In this document: piece by piece, positions 42,901 through 53,196 of the stretch | Numbering within the stretch: position 1 is the stretch's first letter | Layout: each line of letters begins with the position of its first letter | From: Petrosia ficiformis | Taxonomy: Eukaryota; Porifera; Demospongiae; Haplosclerida; Petrosiidae | DNA: 64,000 nucleotides | Direction: 5' to 3' | NCBI GenBank assembly: GCA_947044365.1 | Contig: OX345637.1 | Coordinates: forward strand, 12,427,076 to 12,491,075 | Notes under the pieces: model-generated | Told to the model about the DNA's origin: nothing | The model's input: the letters and a program-made list of their open reading frames with translations, nothing else | Database searches by the model: none | Translations under genes and position numbers: made by a program

Positions 42901-45900
42901 GGATAGACTGACTAATACAGTAGTTACATGAATTGTACAATCTACATGTACTGTACCTCTGAATGTCCCAATGGTCTTTCCATTCAGTTTAGTAACAACA
43001 GATTCACACAATTTATCAGATATTTCCGCAGCAACATTCTTAGCTGTAAAGAGAGTACATGAATATATAATATGCGTATAGTAATATATTAAGTGGAATG
43101 ACCACACCCACTCACTGATAAGATGTTCTTTCATCTTCTCCATCACAGGGGACATTGATTCTCTTGTAATTACACGTCCAGCAGTGAGAGACTTGAAGAA
43201 TGAAAACACACCTCCACTAGACTTTGTACTATAGGATATACACACATGTACATGTACAACGAAGTATAAGACATGTGCAGTATACATGTACATGTACATG
43301 ATATTATCAGGAAAGAAGGAAAGAAAGGCACCTGAGGCAATGGAAAAATGAGAGTTGCCTCAGGTTGGATTCAAACCCACGACATACTATACTAGACAGA
43401 TGCTCTACCAACTGAGCTGGCAGGGTCCAAATCAAGGCTTAACCAAATACTAGGCATTGGGTGAAGGCCGGGGTAATGAAACCACCAAAGCACCAACACC
43501 AACCTAAGCATATATACTTGATATTATCAGGAAAGAAAGAAAGAAAGAAAGGCACCTGAGGCAATGGAAAAATGAGAGTTGCCTCAGGTTGGATTCAAAC
43601 CCATGACACACTATACTAGACAGATGCTCTACCAACTGAGCTGGCAGGGTCCAAATCAAGGCTTAACCAAATACTAGGCATTGGGTGAAGGCCGGGGTAA
43701 TGAAACCACCAAAGCACCAACAACAACCTAAGCATATATACATGTGTACATGTACTTGATAAGAAAGAAAGACAACATGTATATACATGAAAAATAATAC
43801 AAATACATACACATGAGCTTCTTCTTCTTCCTCCCTATCTTTCTCCTCTTCCTCCTCCTCCTCTTCTTCCTCAGAGCTATATTGTTGTAGAGGTTGTAAC
43901 TCACCAATCATACTTCCTTTTAAGGATTTCTAGCAAATGAAAAATGCAACTATGATGCGTATTCATGTACAGTGATATCTTGGGCTGGTTTCAATCTGCT
44001 TATAAATTGACATGTACATTGTACATGTATTGATTAAGCCTCCAATGAATAGCATGTACATGTACATGTATTATTGCAGTCTAATAAATGTACTTGATAA
44101 TATTGTACATGTAGTATCATATGGTACATGTACATGTGCATGTAGTATCAAGGTAATACATGTACATGGTATTATTGTACATGTAGTATCAAGGTAATAC
44201 ATGTAAATGTACATGTAGTATCAAGCTAATATATGTACATGGCATTATTGTACATGTAGTATCAAGGTAATACATGTACATGTACATGTACCTGGTATTA
44301 TTGTACATGTAGTATCAAGCTAATACATGTACAATGTACTTGTATTTGGTATTTTACTAGAAAGAAATAAATTACAATGTTATATAAGGGTAAATGTTCG
44401 CAAACACACGCTCATTCAATTAACAATTATATACAATATACATGTACATGTACATGTTTATGTTCATGTATACGTATTCAAATCCAGGTGTATGGTACTA
44501 CTGAGCTGGCTATCAGATATTTTGATTTATTTTCATAACTCTTGCCTTGCTCCACATACATGTACTCTCTATGCAGTTTAGTTTCAATTTATCAGACAAT
44601 GTCATGTCATGTATGATTAGCTGTTTCTGCTTAACTGTTTAAAACACGTAGGAGCCTTAGTCATATGTTTAAATTATAACTTACATCCATCTTCTCTTCT
44701 TGTTCTCCAGTAGTCATGGGTACAATATCTCTGGAGTAGTTCAATGACTTGGCTTCATCTTTGTTAACCACACCCACCCATGTGCGATCTTCCTTCTTAC
44801 GTTTAACAGATCCATTAGTGGGAGGAGCTGTCTTAACACTTCTAACAAAGAAGAAAGTATACTTACACATGTATATGTACATTGTACATCTACATAGAAT
44901 TGTACATGTACATGTGCATATCAGTATAAGTACATGTACATGTGCTAGTACCTAAGCTTATACAAATGTACATGTACACGAATCAAGTAATTTTGTGCAT
45001 GTAGTGCTTGAACCAGTGTTCTCTTTCAACTACATGTACATGTACATTGTACATGTATATGTAATGGAACATTTAGGGTGGTTGATAAATGTAATACATG
45101 TACATGTACATGCTACTGTTCACAAACTTTACAGTCTTGTACATGTGTATATGTAGTTATGTACAAATGTACATGTAACGCTTAAACCAGTGTTCTGTAC
45201 ACACTTCACAGTCTTTCAGCTACATGTACAAGTACACGTACATGTACAATGTACACATGTACAGTATATGTAATAATACGATTATTTGAGTGGTTGATAA
45301 ATGTATTATACTGGATTACTGGGTCTTTCAGCTACATGTACATTTGTATATGTACATGTATATGTACATGTACATGTAAGTACAAGTATAAAAATATAGG
45401 AGAGTACATGTATTTCAAATGTACTTTTTAGGGCCTGTTTTCTTTTTCATCGCAATCTTCTTTATCTTAGCAGAGGAAAGGGGATTACCCATCACTCCTG
45501 TATTCCCAACACTGGGTTTGTCTTCAAGGGAGGGAGGTTCTTGGGAATCCTCTGAGGAAGGGAGAGGAGGAAGAAAGAGGGAAGTAGAGAAAATGTGAAA
45601 GGGAGAAATTAGAGAGGAAATAAGATAGAAGAGAATTTTATTGAGTGAGTTTTATATACAATTATACATGTACTTGTTATGATATGGGTCAAGTACAAGT
45701 AGATTCAAGTTGTATGATAGATAATTGAGTTATAATAACATAATTGATCCAAAGTCAACTGTAAGTACAGTATGTATACATGATTGTATAATAATGATAT
45801 TTTTGGCTGTGATACACAATACATGTACACTGTATACATTTTGTATGTACATACTATTTAAGTATATTTGGGGGATGGATGATAGGGGCATTACACAATT

Positions 45901-47762
45901 GGGACTGTACCATATGTTAAAATACATGTACATGTACATAGTATATTTGGGGGATGGATGATAGGGGCATTACACAATTGGGATTGTACCATATGTTACA
46001 ATACATGCACATGTACATAGTATATTTGGGGGATGGATGATAGGGGCATTACACAATTGGGATTGTACCACATGTTAAAATACATGTACATACATGTAGT
46101 ATAAATTTGGGGGTGGATGACAGGGGCATTACACAGTTGGGATTGTACCACATGTTAAAATACATGTACATAATTTCTAAAATAAATGGACTATTGATAA
46201 AAAAGGACCACTTTGCAAAACAGGATAAGATATTACAAGTAAATATTTGAATAACATACCATCTTTAATATTGGAAGTATTCTTATCTTTCGGTACATCT
46301 CCATTTTGTATCAACTTCTCGTTTTTACGCGAGTCCTGCCACTTTTTCATGACCTTTGGTTGTTGAGAATGTAATTTCTGTTCTTCTTCCAAACTATTTA
46401 GAAGTGTCTACAACATAATTATGAATGATCACATTATAATCACATGACAATCACGAGATAACTAACTGTAAAAGACTGTCCAAAGTTGCTATAGTTACTA
46501 GGACTATAAGAATGAGTTAATAATTTGTTCTTGTAACGATCACGAAACTGTAGTTGTACTTGATCCAATAGTTTATCAACATATGATAGTTGAAGAATAT
46601 TCTGATATACCACCTGTACAGGGATAGAATGATAGACATGTACATATCATATGTAAGTATGATAAATAAATAAATATTAGAAAGAAAAATCAAGAGAGAC
46701 TGACAGAGAAAGAAATAGAAAGAGTGAGAGACAGACAATAGTCTTGCGAGCCAGACTCCTCCCCTTTTTGAGATCGGACGGCGGGCTGGTCAATCGAGTT
46801 GACTTTTCTGTCCCAGCTAAGGAATTTGGCCGCAGGTGTTGATATGAAAATTAGACCACATGTAAACTGTGAATATTGTTATTATTATATTTTCTACATC
46901 TGTGTTACAAACTATAATACATGTAGCTAATGAACAAATGATACATGATTTTATTAATCATTTTACTAAGAATTTGGAGTTACTTTGAAGATGAGACAGA
47001 AAGAAGCAGTAGCTGACTTTTCACAGGAATTGATGCACTCTCTTGCCTTCAGACCAGATTTGGGAAGTCTCTCCATTCCCCACAATTTATGATCATTTTA
47101 AAAATTTTCCAGAAGCGCCATATGTAGTTTAAAAAGCCAAAAGAATAACATAACAGTTTTAAAAAACAGTCCACTTTCACTCGCCATCTTCTAACGAGTA
47201 ATAACGACATTCACAGTTTACATGTGGTCTACCAACACCTGCGGCCAAATTCCTTAGCTGGGACAAAAAAGTCAACTCGATTGACCAGACTCCCTCCCCA
47301 CCATCCGATCGCAAAAAGGGGAGATGTCTGGCTCGCAAGACTAGACAGACAATAGACATGGAGGGAAACAAAGAGAGAGAAAGACAATAGATGCGGAGAC
47401 AGACAGAGATATAGACAATAGACAGGGAGAGACAGATACAGCACACATACACACAGAGACAGAGACGCACAATGAGGAATTTAAATAAAGAAAATTTACC
47501 ACAAAGACTAATTCAAACTCATTATCAAGTTTAAACTGAAGTTTCAGTGACTCGTGATTAAATACATTCATTCCACCTCGCTCCTAGATTGACAGAGAAA
47601 GATAGAGAAATGGAGGAAGTGAGGAAGAGGAAGCCAATTTCTAACCTGAAGGAGCACTGTTTTCACCAAAGCATTTACAGCCGGAGTCAGAGAAAGGGCT
47701 GTACCTTGAAAGTACCACAATACTATCCCTCCTTTGGTAAAAATGGTGAATAGGTCTAACAT
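39931..47762 (-). CDS. SRPRA: Signal recognition particle receptor subunit alpha, complete
   Basis: Fourteen exons join in phase: 47762-47646, 47583-47500, 46613-46467, 46407-46260, 45551-45425, 44841-44685, 43929-43811, 43228-43116, 43043-42957, 42196-42024, 41828-41615, 40898-40813, 40729-40547 and 40056-39931. They give 626 aa (human 638). The protein docks SRP-ribosome complexes at the ER membrane. The N-terminal SRX domain begins [20 protein letters not shown] and binds the beta subunit. A charged linker includes a run of ten Glu in exon 7. The NG GTPase domain carries G1 GVNGVGKST (412-420), [11 protein letters not shown] (442), G3 DTAGRMQ (507), G4 TKFD (577) and GTGQ (604). Introns are crowded with TACATG repeats, SINEs and a foldback. 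The 3' ends of exons 11 and 13 have been amplified together with their splice donors. Confidence 0.95.
40155..40200. repeat. (TA)n microsatellite
   Basis: An uninterrupted AT-dinucleotide tract in the last SRPRA intron, followed by TACATGTACATGTATGTAGA. Confidence 0.8.
40371..40562 (-). repeat. Amplified exon-13 end with 5' splice site (SRPRA)
   Basis: On the minus strand the genuine exon end ATTGATGATAAG|GTAATG (at 40547) is followed by about five further copies of ATTGATGATAAGGTAC (one with ATATGG) at 33-37-bp spacing, separated by TACATGTACATG linkers. Linkers contain in-frame TAA codons, so use of a distal donor would truncate the protein. Confidence 0.75.
41453..41652 (-). repeat. 39-bp minisatellite amplifying exon-11 end and donor (SRPRA)
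   Basis: The GTAAGC donor after TATG recurs at exactly 39-bp steps. Minus-strand donors lie at forward 41609-41614, 41570-41575, 41531-41536, 41492-41497 and 41453-41458. Each unit encodes [13 protein letters not shown] in frame. The first donor yields the protein conserved with other animals (INY, then ARQQRFNVV). Confidence 0.9.
42237..42535. repeat. TAACTAAAA-rich dispersed element, intronic copy
   Basis: Contains GTTAGTTAACTAAAACTAAA, CCCTTTTAGTAACCCTAATA and CTACTGTAATAATTATAGCT, in the same order as the copies near 5215 and 60165. The right end is AACTAAAACAGCACTAACA. Confidence 0.55.
42545..42830. repeat. GAATGGAT microsatellite plus SINE tail fragment
   Basis: Degenerate GAATGGATAAAT units (42545-42710) are followed by (GAAA)n, ACACCTGAGGCAATGGAAAA at 42765-42825. 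The latter is the 3' tail of the tRNA-related SINE seen complete at 43299 and 61670. Confidence 0.65.
43299..43512 (-). repeat. tRNA-derived SINE, copy 1
   Basis: On the minus strand: GGTTGGTGTTGGTGCTTTGG leader, AGCTCAGTTGGTAGAGCA (A box), GTGGGTTTGAATCCAAC (B box), GTTGCCTCAGGT, and a (CTTT)n tail. An immediately adjacent second copy repeats the full 214-bp unit. Confidence 0.85.
43513..43745 (-). repeat. tRNA-derived SINE, copy 2 (tandem with copy 1)
   Basis: Nearly identical to the preceding unit, differing at a handful of positions (for example CCCATGACACAC against CCCACGACATAC) and in the tail length. The head-to-tail arrangement suggests local duplication rather than two retrotransposition events. 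Confidence 0.85.
44090..44345. repeat. TACATGTAGTATCAAGGTAA repeats in an SRPRA intron
   Basis: Four diverged units of about 60-75 bp built from TATTGTACATGTAGTATCAA and GGTAATACATGTACATGGTA. Part of the TACATG-rich background that fills SRPRA introns between 40900 and 46200. Confidence 0.6.
45861..46175. repeat. 79-bp minisatellite, four copies, SRPRA intron
   Basis: The unit begins AGTATATTTGGGGGATGGAT and continues with GATAGGGGCATTACACAATT, then a TACATGTACATG linker. Copies start at 45861, 45940, 46019 and about 46098; the last is more diverged. Confidence 0.85.
46741..47341. mobile_element. 601-bp foldback MITE in SRPRA intron 2
   Basis: Arms of roughly 140 bp are inverted: GTCTTGCGAGCCAGACTCCT at 46741 mirrors GTCTGGCTCGCAAGAC ending 47341, with further matches through GTCCCAGCTAAGGAATTTGG and CACATGTAAACTGTGAATAT. 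The flanks share GACAGACAATAG on both sides, which may be the target duplication or part of the local repeat. No long coding frame; the predicted frames inside are composition artefacts. Confidence 0.8.
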
Positions 47763-49350
47763 CTTTCAATTCCTCTAACGTTCCACAATGTTGTGATATG
47801 GGTGTGGTCATGGGTGGGGAGTACGTACGAGTTTAACGTTTGGACTCTATGGCACGGAAAAAAATGGCCGCCCATACATTTCAATTGCAAGTGATGAGCT
47901 GAAATCTCTGGTAATATAATTATACACATAAGTTTCTATACACACATACTTGTTCATATCTAGTGTTGTTATGACTACCAACACCTTCTAGATGGCTGAA
48001 GATTACCGTTAAGGTAGAGAACCGGCGAGTGGCAAAATCTTCATCATAATTATTATTATTATTACTAGCTTAACTACCGCCTTCGGCGGTTTAAGCTAGG
48101 CAAGTGCATAGTATATAAATTTACATACCACGAACGAATGTATTATAAATGAATAAACTAAATTTTACGTCTCTCTGACTCTGTTACATCTTCTCTGTAA
48201 TCGCCTTCTATGGGTGGTGAATAGTGCCAAAATTAGGATACTCTTTTCATTGGTGGAGAGGCGTGACTTTGTCGTTGAGTGGCATGCTAAGACCTCCTGA
48301 ACTCTCCTGCTATTACTATCTCCAAAGCCTTTGATAGTTTAAAGCTAGGCAAACGTAGTATGGTTTTTATTATCTAGAATCATAATTAATTTTATTTATT
48401 TATACTACAAATGAATGTATTATAATTTTTGATTAATAAATGAATAAACAAAATGTTATGTCTCTTGCTCTCTCTCTTTCTCTGTTCAATCTTCTCTGTA
48501 CTTGTCATTACAGTTCTGAATGCCTTTGGTAGTTTAAGCTAGGCAAGCATAGTACTTTCTAAATGTAGTACACTACAGGCTCTTTATATGTCTATCTCTG
48601 AGATGTTAGCAAGGCTTCCTTCTCTATATCTGTTAGTCTCGTCTGTGTTTGTCTATCACTATCTAATATCATACGCGTCAAACTTCTACCTGCATGAGAT
48701 TCTCTATCAGAGTGAGATGGGCTTCTTTAGTGTTGTCCGTGTTTGTCTATGTCTGTCTCTATTCAAATATCCTGAACTCTCTTTCTACTACTGTCTCCAA
48801 AGCTCTTCTCCTTCTTTGTCTAATTCTGTCGCTGATTATTTTCTATTCTCTTCTCCAATCTTCTTTATGAACGCACAAATGTCAACTTACTGTCAACGCC
48901 TTCTTTTATTACGTCACGTCAATCAAAGCTAGCGCGTTGAGACGTCAATGTCTACGTCTAATTTTCTGGGTCTTTGTTGCGGGGGAAATGGTGACAGACA
49001 ACGGTATTAGATTATTAATATTATTTTCCAGACAAAGTATGTTTATATATAATATATAATATCGCAGTATGAATATTGTTAAAATAATAATACTTTATAT
49101 AGTGGATTGTTACAATTGAAGGCGATAGAGAAGAGAGGGCAGCGCGAGCCCTCCATAAAGGTGGCTAAAGCTCTCTAGCTACCGAGCGCAGTATTGTTAT
49201 CATTTTTAGGGTTCAATCACTATGCGGTGAACCCAGTGTTTCCTCGTTTCCAGGTCTCCAATATAAGTGTCACATGATGCCCAGCAGTTTCACATGACAT
49301 CAGTATCAAATGCGCATGCGGAATTAAATTCCATGCCGTGGCTTGATTAA
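47763..49350. other. Intergenic region with three direct repeats
   Basis: SRPRA promoter side followed by a repeat region. The block GCCTT(C/T)GG.(G/A)GTTTAA(A)GCTAGGCAA starts three tandem-like units near 48081, 48328 and 48521. The first two also share GAATGTATTATAA, AATGAATAAAC and a CTCTCT...TTCTCTGTA tail. A 114-codon frame at 48588-48932 lies in CT-rich sequence and shows no family resemblance. Confidence 0.5.
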
Positions 49351-49352
49351 TG

Positions 49353-49360
49353 TATATATA
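49353..49360 (+). promoter_or_regulatory. TATA box of the 49441 gene
   Basis: TATATATA lies about 88 bases before the start codon with no other AT run between, followed by the GC-balanced GAGCAGCTAGACGCTG. The predicted transcription start would be near 49385. Confidence 0.45.
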
Positions 49361-49440
49361 GAGCAGCTAGACGCTGTATACCATCGTTATAGTTCAGTTT
49401 TCTGCACGCAATTGTTCGTGACTAGTTGGTAAGTACCACA

Positions 49441-50553
49441 ATGACAAATCCAACAGCTGCTATTGTTCCTCACAATAATCCCCTCACTAAAGGTGTTGAC
49501 ATCTGTGGCACCATAGACAGTGTGTATATTATCCGATCAGATCTTGGTTGCTACATGAAGTGTAGCAGTTATCTAGATGCTCCAAAAGGCGTTCATGGGC
49601 AGGAGTTCGAAATATACCCTCTGCATCCATCCTGTGCTTTTGGTGACCATTATTTATTTGCTCCAGGTGGCTTCTACATCATCAAAAATAATCAGTTTAT
49701 CATTGTCGAGGATTTAAGTGCTCCTACAACTACACCTATGGTATCACAAGATCTTTCACCTCTTTGCCAAAATGGTGAAAACTACGCATACAATTTAGGT
49801 GATTTTATCATCATGAAGAATGGAGAGTATATACTTACATCTGACCTGACTAGTTCTAGCATTTCACCTAAAAAACGTGGCACAGTAAATTCTGTTTACC
49901 AAAAGTATGGAAAATACTTCTTTGGTGCACGCAAACAAATCGTTGTTATTACTCAGAATCCAAATTGGAAGAAACGGGATAATCCAAATTGGGGAGTCAT
50001 TTTCACACTGACTTCAGACTTGTCTTCGTCAGGTCGGGACCATTTCGTTTATCCCGATGTGATCAACTTTCTTCCAGGAGGTATATCTGTTGCTCTTGGT
50101 ACAACTGCACCTGGGTGGAAGCTTCTTAAGTCCTTTACTAATAGCAAAGATGGGGCACCACTAAGTTGGTCTGAGAAAATTACCCAAACAGTTGGATTTA
50201 ATAAATCACGCTTTCAGTCAATTGAGCAAAACTGGAATGTCACCACAAGTGTATCAATGGGAACAAAGTTTGAATTTGGTTATATTGTTCAAAGTGCTCT
50301 CGAAGTACAGTTCTCACTAACAGCATCTTTTGGTGGTGCAAGTATTCAATCCACACAAGAAGATTGGAACGAGACGTACACCGTCGAAGAGGAACTCTCG
50401 ACAACTATTGAACCTGGAAAATCAGTATATATTTGGCAGTTCAGTCTTGGCTTGAAAGGAACCGGTGACGTGCTTTTTTGTCGAGATTTGCAGATAACTG
50501 ATTCTTCAACACCCCCTACCAAAATACCATTGCCATCAGTCCTTCCAGCATGA
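49441..50553 (+). CDS. Putative aerolysin-like beta-pore-type protein, single exon (370 aa)
   Basis: I choose the ATG at 49441; an upstream TTG extends the frame by five codons but is not a plausible start. The N-terminal 200 residues hold repeated short beta units (YLFAPGGFYIIKNNQFIIV, YNLGDFIIMKNGEYILTSDL, YFFGARKQIVVITQN) that recall a propeller- or lectin-like head. The C-terminal 160 residues alternate polar and hydrophobic residues, rich in Ser/Thr (NWNVTTSVSMGTKFEFG, LEVQFSLTASFGGASIQST), and finish with EPGKSVYIWQFSLGLKGTG. This layout is typical of aerolysin/ETX-MTX2-type membrane-inserting domains. The family call is inferred from pattern, without a decisive motif. There is no signal peptide. 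Such proteins serve in defence or digestion in marine invertebrates. Degenerate copies of the 3' half lie at 52385 and 54859. Confidence 0.55.
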   Translation: MTNPTAAIVPHNNPLTKGVDICGTIDSVYIIRSDLGCYMKCSSYLDAPKGVHGQEFEIYPLHPSCAFGDHYLFAPGGFYIIKNNQFIIVEDLSAPTTTPMVSQDLSPLCQNGENYAYNLGDFIIMKNGEYILTSDLTSSSISPKKRGTVNSVYQKYGKYFFGARKQIVVITQNPNWKKRDNPNWGVIFTLTSDLSSSGRDHFVYPDVINFLPGGISVALGTTAPGWKLLKSFTNSKDGAPLSWSEKITQTVGFNKSRFQSIEQNWNVTTSVSMGTKFEFGYIVQSALEVQFSLTASFGGASIQSTQEDWNETYTVEEELSTTIEPGKSVYIWQFSLGLKGTGDVLFCRDLQITDSSTPPTKIPLPSVLPA

Positions 50554-51254
50554 CTTTAACTCAAGCATAATTATAGATTAGATGCTGTTTTTATAAAGAA
50601 ATTATATATTATAGTGACTTTTTTATTTAGTAGTTTGGATACTTTTTATTACCCTGGTTAAGTTTTGCTTAATAATTATAATATATTTTACTTTTAGTTG
50701 CTTCTAAAATGTACTAAGTCTACATAAAATGATTTCCCAATTATTATTATAATAACATTTTTTTGTAAAAAATAATTACTTGCTTGGATGTGAAGTAACA
50801 TAATTAATTTAAACCATGACATGAATAATTCCTTTTAATGTTTAACACTGTAATGAGGAATCCAAATAGTATGGATCTTTATAAAATATGAATATGTTTG
50901 ATATTTGAACTGTTTGTATATATTGTGGAAATCATATGCAATAAACTTAGCAGGTTTTCCACTATGAATATAAATAAGTTATACAATGATTTTGTGGTAT
51001 TACACCTATTTGGCTTTGCCCTCGGGATCTAAATAGCTGTAATCCCAAAAAACACCTATATATAAAATCAAAATAAAAGATAGCCTATTTCTAAAACCTT
51101 TCAGTTTTATTAGTAAGTTATTACAATTTTAGTTCTGGTGACAAAAACATACATGGAAACACAACTCATCTTGTTTGAAGGCTATATAGCTGTCAAAGCA
51201 CTGCTTGTAATCATTTGGGTAGTGGCTGCTACAACATCAAGCTAAGCATTCTGC
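50554..51254. other. 3' flank of the 49441 gene
   Basis: AT-rich, with AATAAA at about 50940 as a plausible polyadenylation signal. The first 140 bases (AGATTAGATGCTGTTTTTAT, then ACCCTGGTTAAGTTTTGCTT) are shared with the flanks of the two degenerate copies, so the duplication carried the 3' UTR. Confidence 0.5.
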
Positions 51255-51994
51255 CATGATGGTCACTTTCTACCTCATTTCAGTGTTATACAATATGTAC
51301 ATTACCCTCAAAATGCATGTTTGAATATGCCTATATAATATTTGTATGTAGGAATGGATGTGCCTATATAATAGGGACAAGTTAAAAAAAAGGTGTATAG
51401 AAACATGCATATGTAAAAAAGTATAATTATCTTGCACACTTGATCCAAATGTGATTATGAATATTGTAGTTATTATAGTCAATGTGTCCCCTTATTGGGC
51501 TGTCAAAGTACTAGGTGGATTTGACTCCCACCAAAGGGATGTCAAATACATGGTATGACATGGTTATAGCAGTGGAAATTACAAGTATTAATTTTAAGTA
51601 AAAAGCATTAAATTTAATGTTTAATTTACAGTTGTATATTGTCAAACTATAATATAAGGAATAAAAATCCCTGGCATAAGTGGTTTAGTGATTGATTCTT
51701 TCCAACTGTCAACATCAGTAAGCTGAAATTTTAGGTATTTTACTAACTTTCTTATATTTCTTCTATTAATAATAGAAGAAATATGAATATACCCAATCAT
51801 TCAGGACTACATAATATACTATTTTTCTCATAATTATATCACATTTCATGTTTCATGTCACTTATAAAATTTATTAGTATTAGTAATGGATATCTCCCTG
51901 TCTGGAGGTAGGTTATTGGCATATAACTCCCCGCGGTACATCAAAGGTTACTATGGTGATCACCCACACACCATGGTATAATAAATATTATAAT

Positions 51995-52115
51995 ATGAGT
52001 TTGCAGGTTTTCAAGAACTTTCAGCAATTTTGTTGACAGTTACTTGATTCAGAAGTTTTATAAGTGAGTCTCTTATAAAACTTCAAGTAACTGTCAACAA
52101 AATTGCTGAAATATC
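51995..52115. repeat. Hairpin with ~50-bp arms inside the left arm
   Basis: TCAGCAATTTTGTTGACAGT and its complement pair around CTTATAAAACTTCAAG. The equivalent hairpin in the right arm (55677-55810) has arms of about 60 bp reaching ACGAGTTTGCAGGTTTTCAA. Confidence 0.75.
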
Positions 52116-52384
52116 TTTATAATAATTATAATACTTTGGAATTTAATAATGAAACAGGAAATATTATATGATGAAGTTAGCAAATTAGGATTTCAGTAAA
52201 TGTTATGACCATACATGCGACTTTGATTAATTAATAAAGTAAAGTAAAATATATTATAATTGTTAAGCAAAACCTAACCAGGGTAATAAAAAGGTGTAAA
52301 CTGATAAATAAAAAAGGCACTATAATATATAATTTCTTTATAAAAACAGCATCTAATCTATAATTATATAAGCTTGAGTTTAAG

Positions 52385-52925
52385 TCATGGAGGAGGGACT
52401 ATTGGCAATGGTATTTTGGTGGGGGTTGTTGAAGTAGTAGTTATCTCCAAATTTCGACAAAAAAGCACATCACCGGTTCCTTTCAAGCATAGACTGAACT
52501 GCCAGATGTATACTGATTTTTCCAGTAGTTGTTGAGAGTTCTTCTTCAACGGTGTCTATGTCTCGTTCCAATCTTCTTGTTTGGATTGGATACTTGCATC
52601 ACCAAAAGAATCTGTTAGTGAGAACTGTATTTCAACAGCACTTTGAACAATATAACCAAATTCAAACTTTTTCCCATTGATACGCTATTGGTGACATTCC
52701 AGTTTTGCTCAATTCAGAAAGCGTGATTTAGTGAATCCAATTATTTGGGTAATTTTCTCAGACCAACTTAGTGGTGCACCATCTTTGCTATTAGTAAAGG
52801 ACTAAAGAAGCTTACACTTAGGCGCAGTCGTACGAAGAGCAACAGATATACCTCGTGGAAGAAATGTGATCCCATCGGGATAAACAAAATGATCCTGACC
52901 CGACGAAAACAAGTCTGAAGTCGGT
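52385..52925 (-). pseudogene. Degenerate 3' half of the aerolysin-like gene, inverted copy
   Basis: It corresponds to the last 180 or so codons of the 49441 gene plus its 3' UTR, but with small deletions and stops. It begins abruptly at the TSDL-like segment. It shares its lesions with the 54859 copy, so both descend from one already damaged copy. Confidence 0.8.
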
Positions 52926-53196
52926 GTATAGAAACATGCGTACATGAAAAAATATAATTGTAAAGACAATAATTGATCCCAAAATTAAAAGTGTGCAAAT
53001 GTGAAAAAATGAGAATAATTGATCCCAATGTGATAATTCATTAGTACAAGGAAATAATTATCACCTTATTGTTTGCCATAATTATCTTTGTGTAACAGCA
53101 TACTCAGTACAGAAGACTTACTTTAGTTAACTATATGTCACAATAACTTACTAAAAAGGGGTTTTAGTTGGACAGATCTAGAACCAATCACTGCAG

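Larger units (their letters stand above)
51255..53196 (+). repeat. Left arm of a ~2-kb inverted duplication
   Basis: It reads as the reverse complement of 54585-56825. Matched landmarks from the outside inward are CATGATGGTCACTTTCTACC, CTAGGTGGATTTGAC, CCGCGGTACATCAA, the pseudogene segment and GGACAGATCTAGAACCAATC. The 86-codon frame at 52768-53028 (minus) is identical in protein to 54753-55013 (plus). Confidence 0.9.

Noticed and set aside
47177..47571. Minus-strand frames between SRPRA exons 2 and 3
   Set aside because: They run through GACAGACAATAG repeats and the foldback arm; only the 47500-47583 part is a real exon.
48588..48932. 114-codon plus-strand frame rich in Leu, Ser and Phe
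   Set aside because: CT-rich repeat-derived sequence; no recognisable motif and no conserved neighbour.
52768..53028. Conserved 86-aa gene present twice with identical sequence
   Set aside because: Identity reflects the inverted duplication; the frame is antisense/shifted relative to the pore-type gene remnant and has no independent support.
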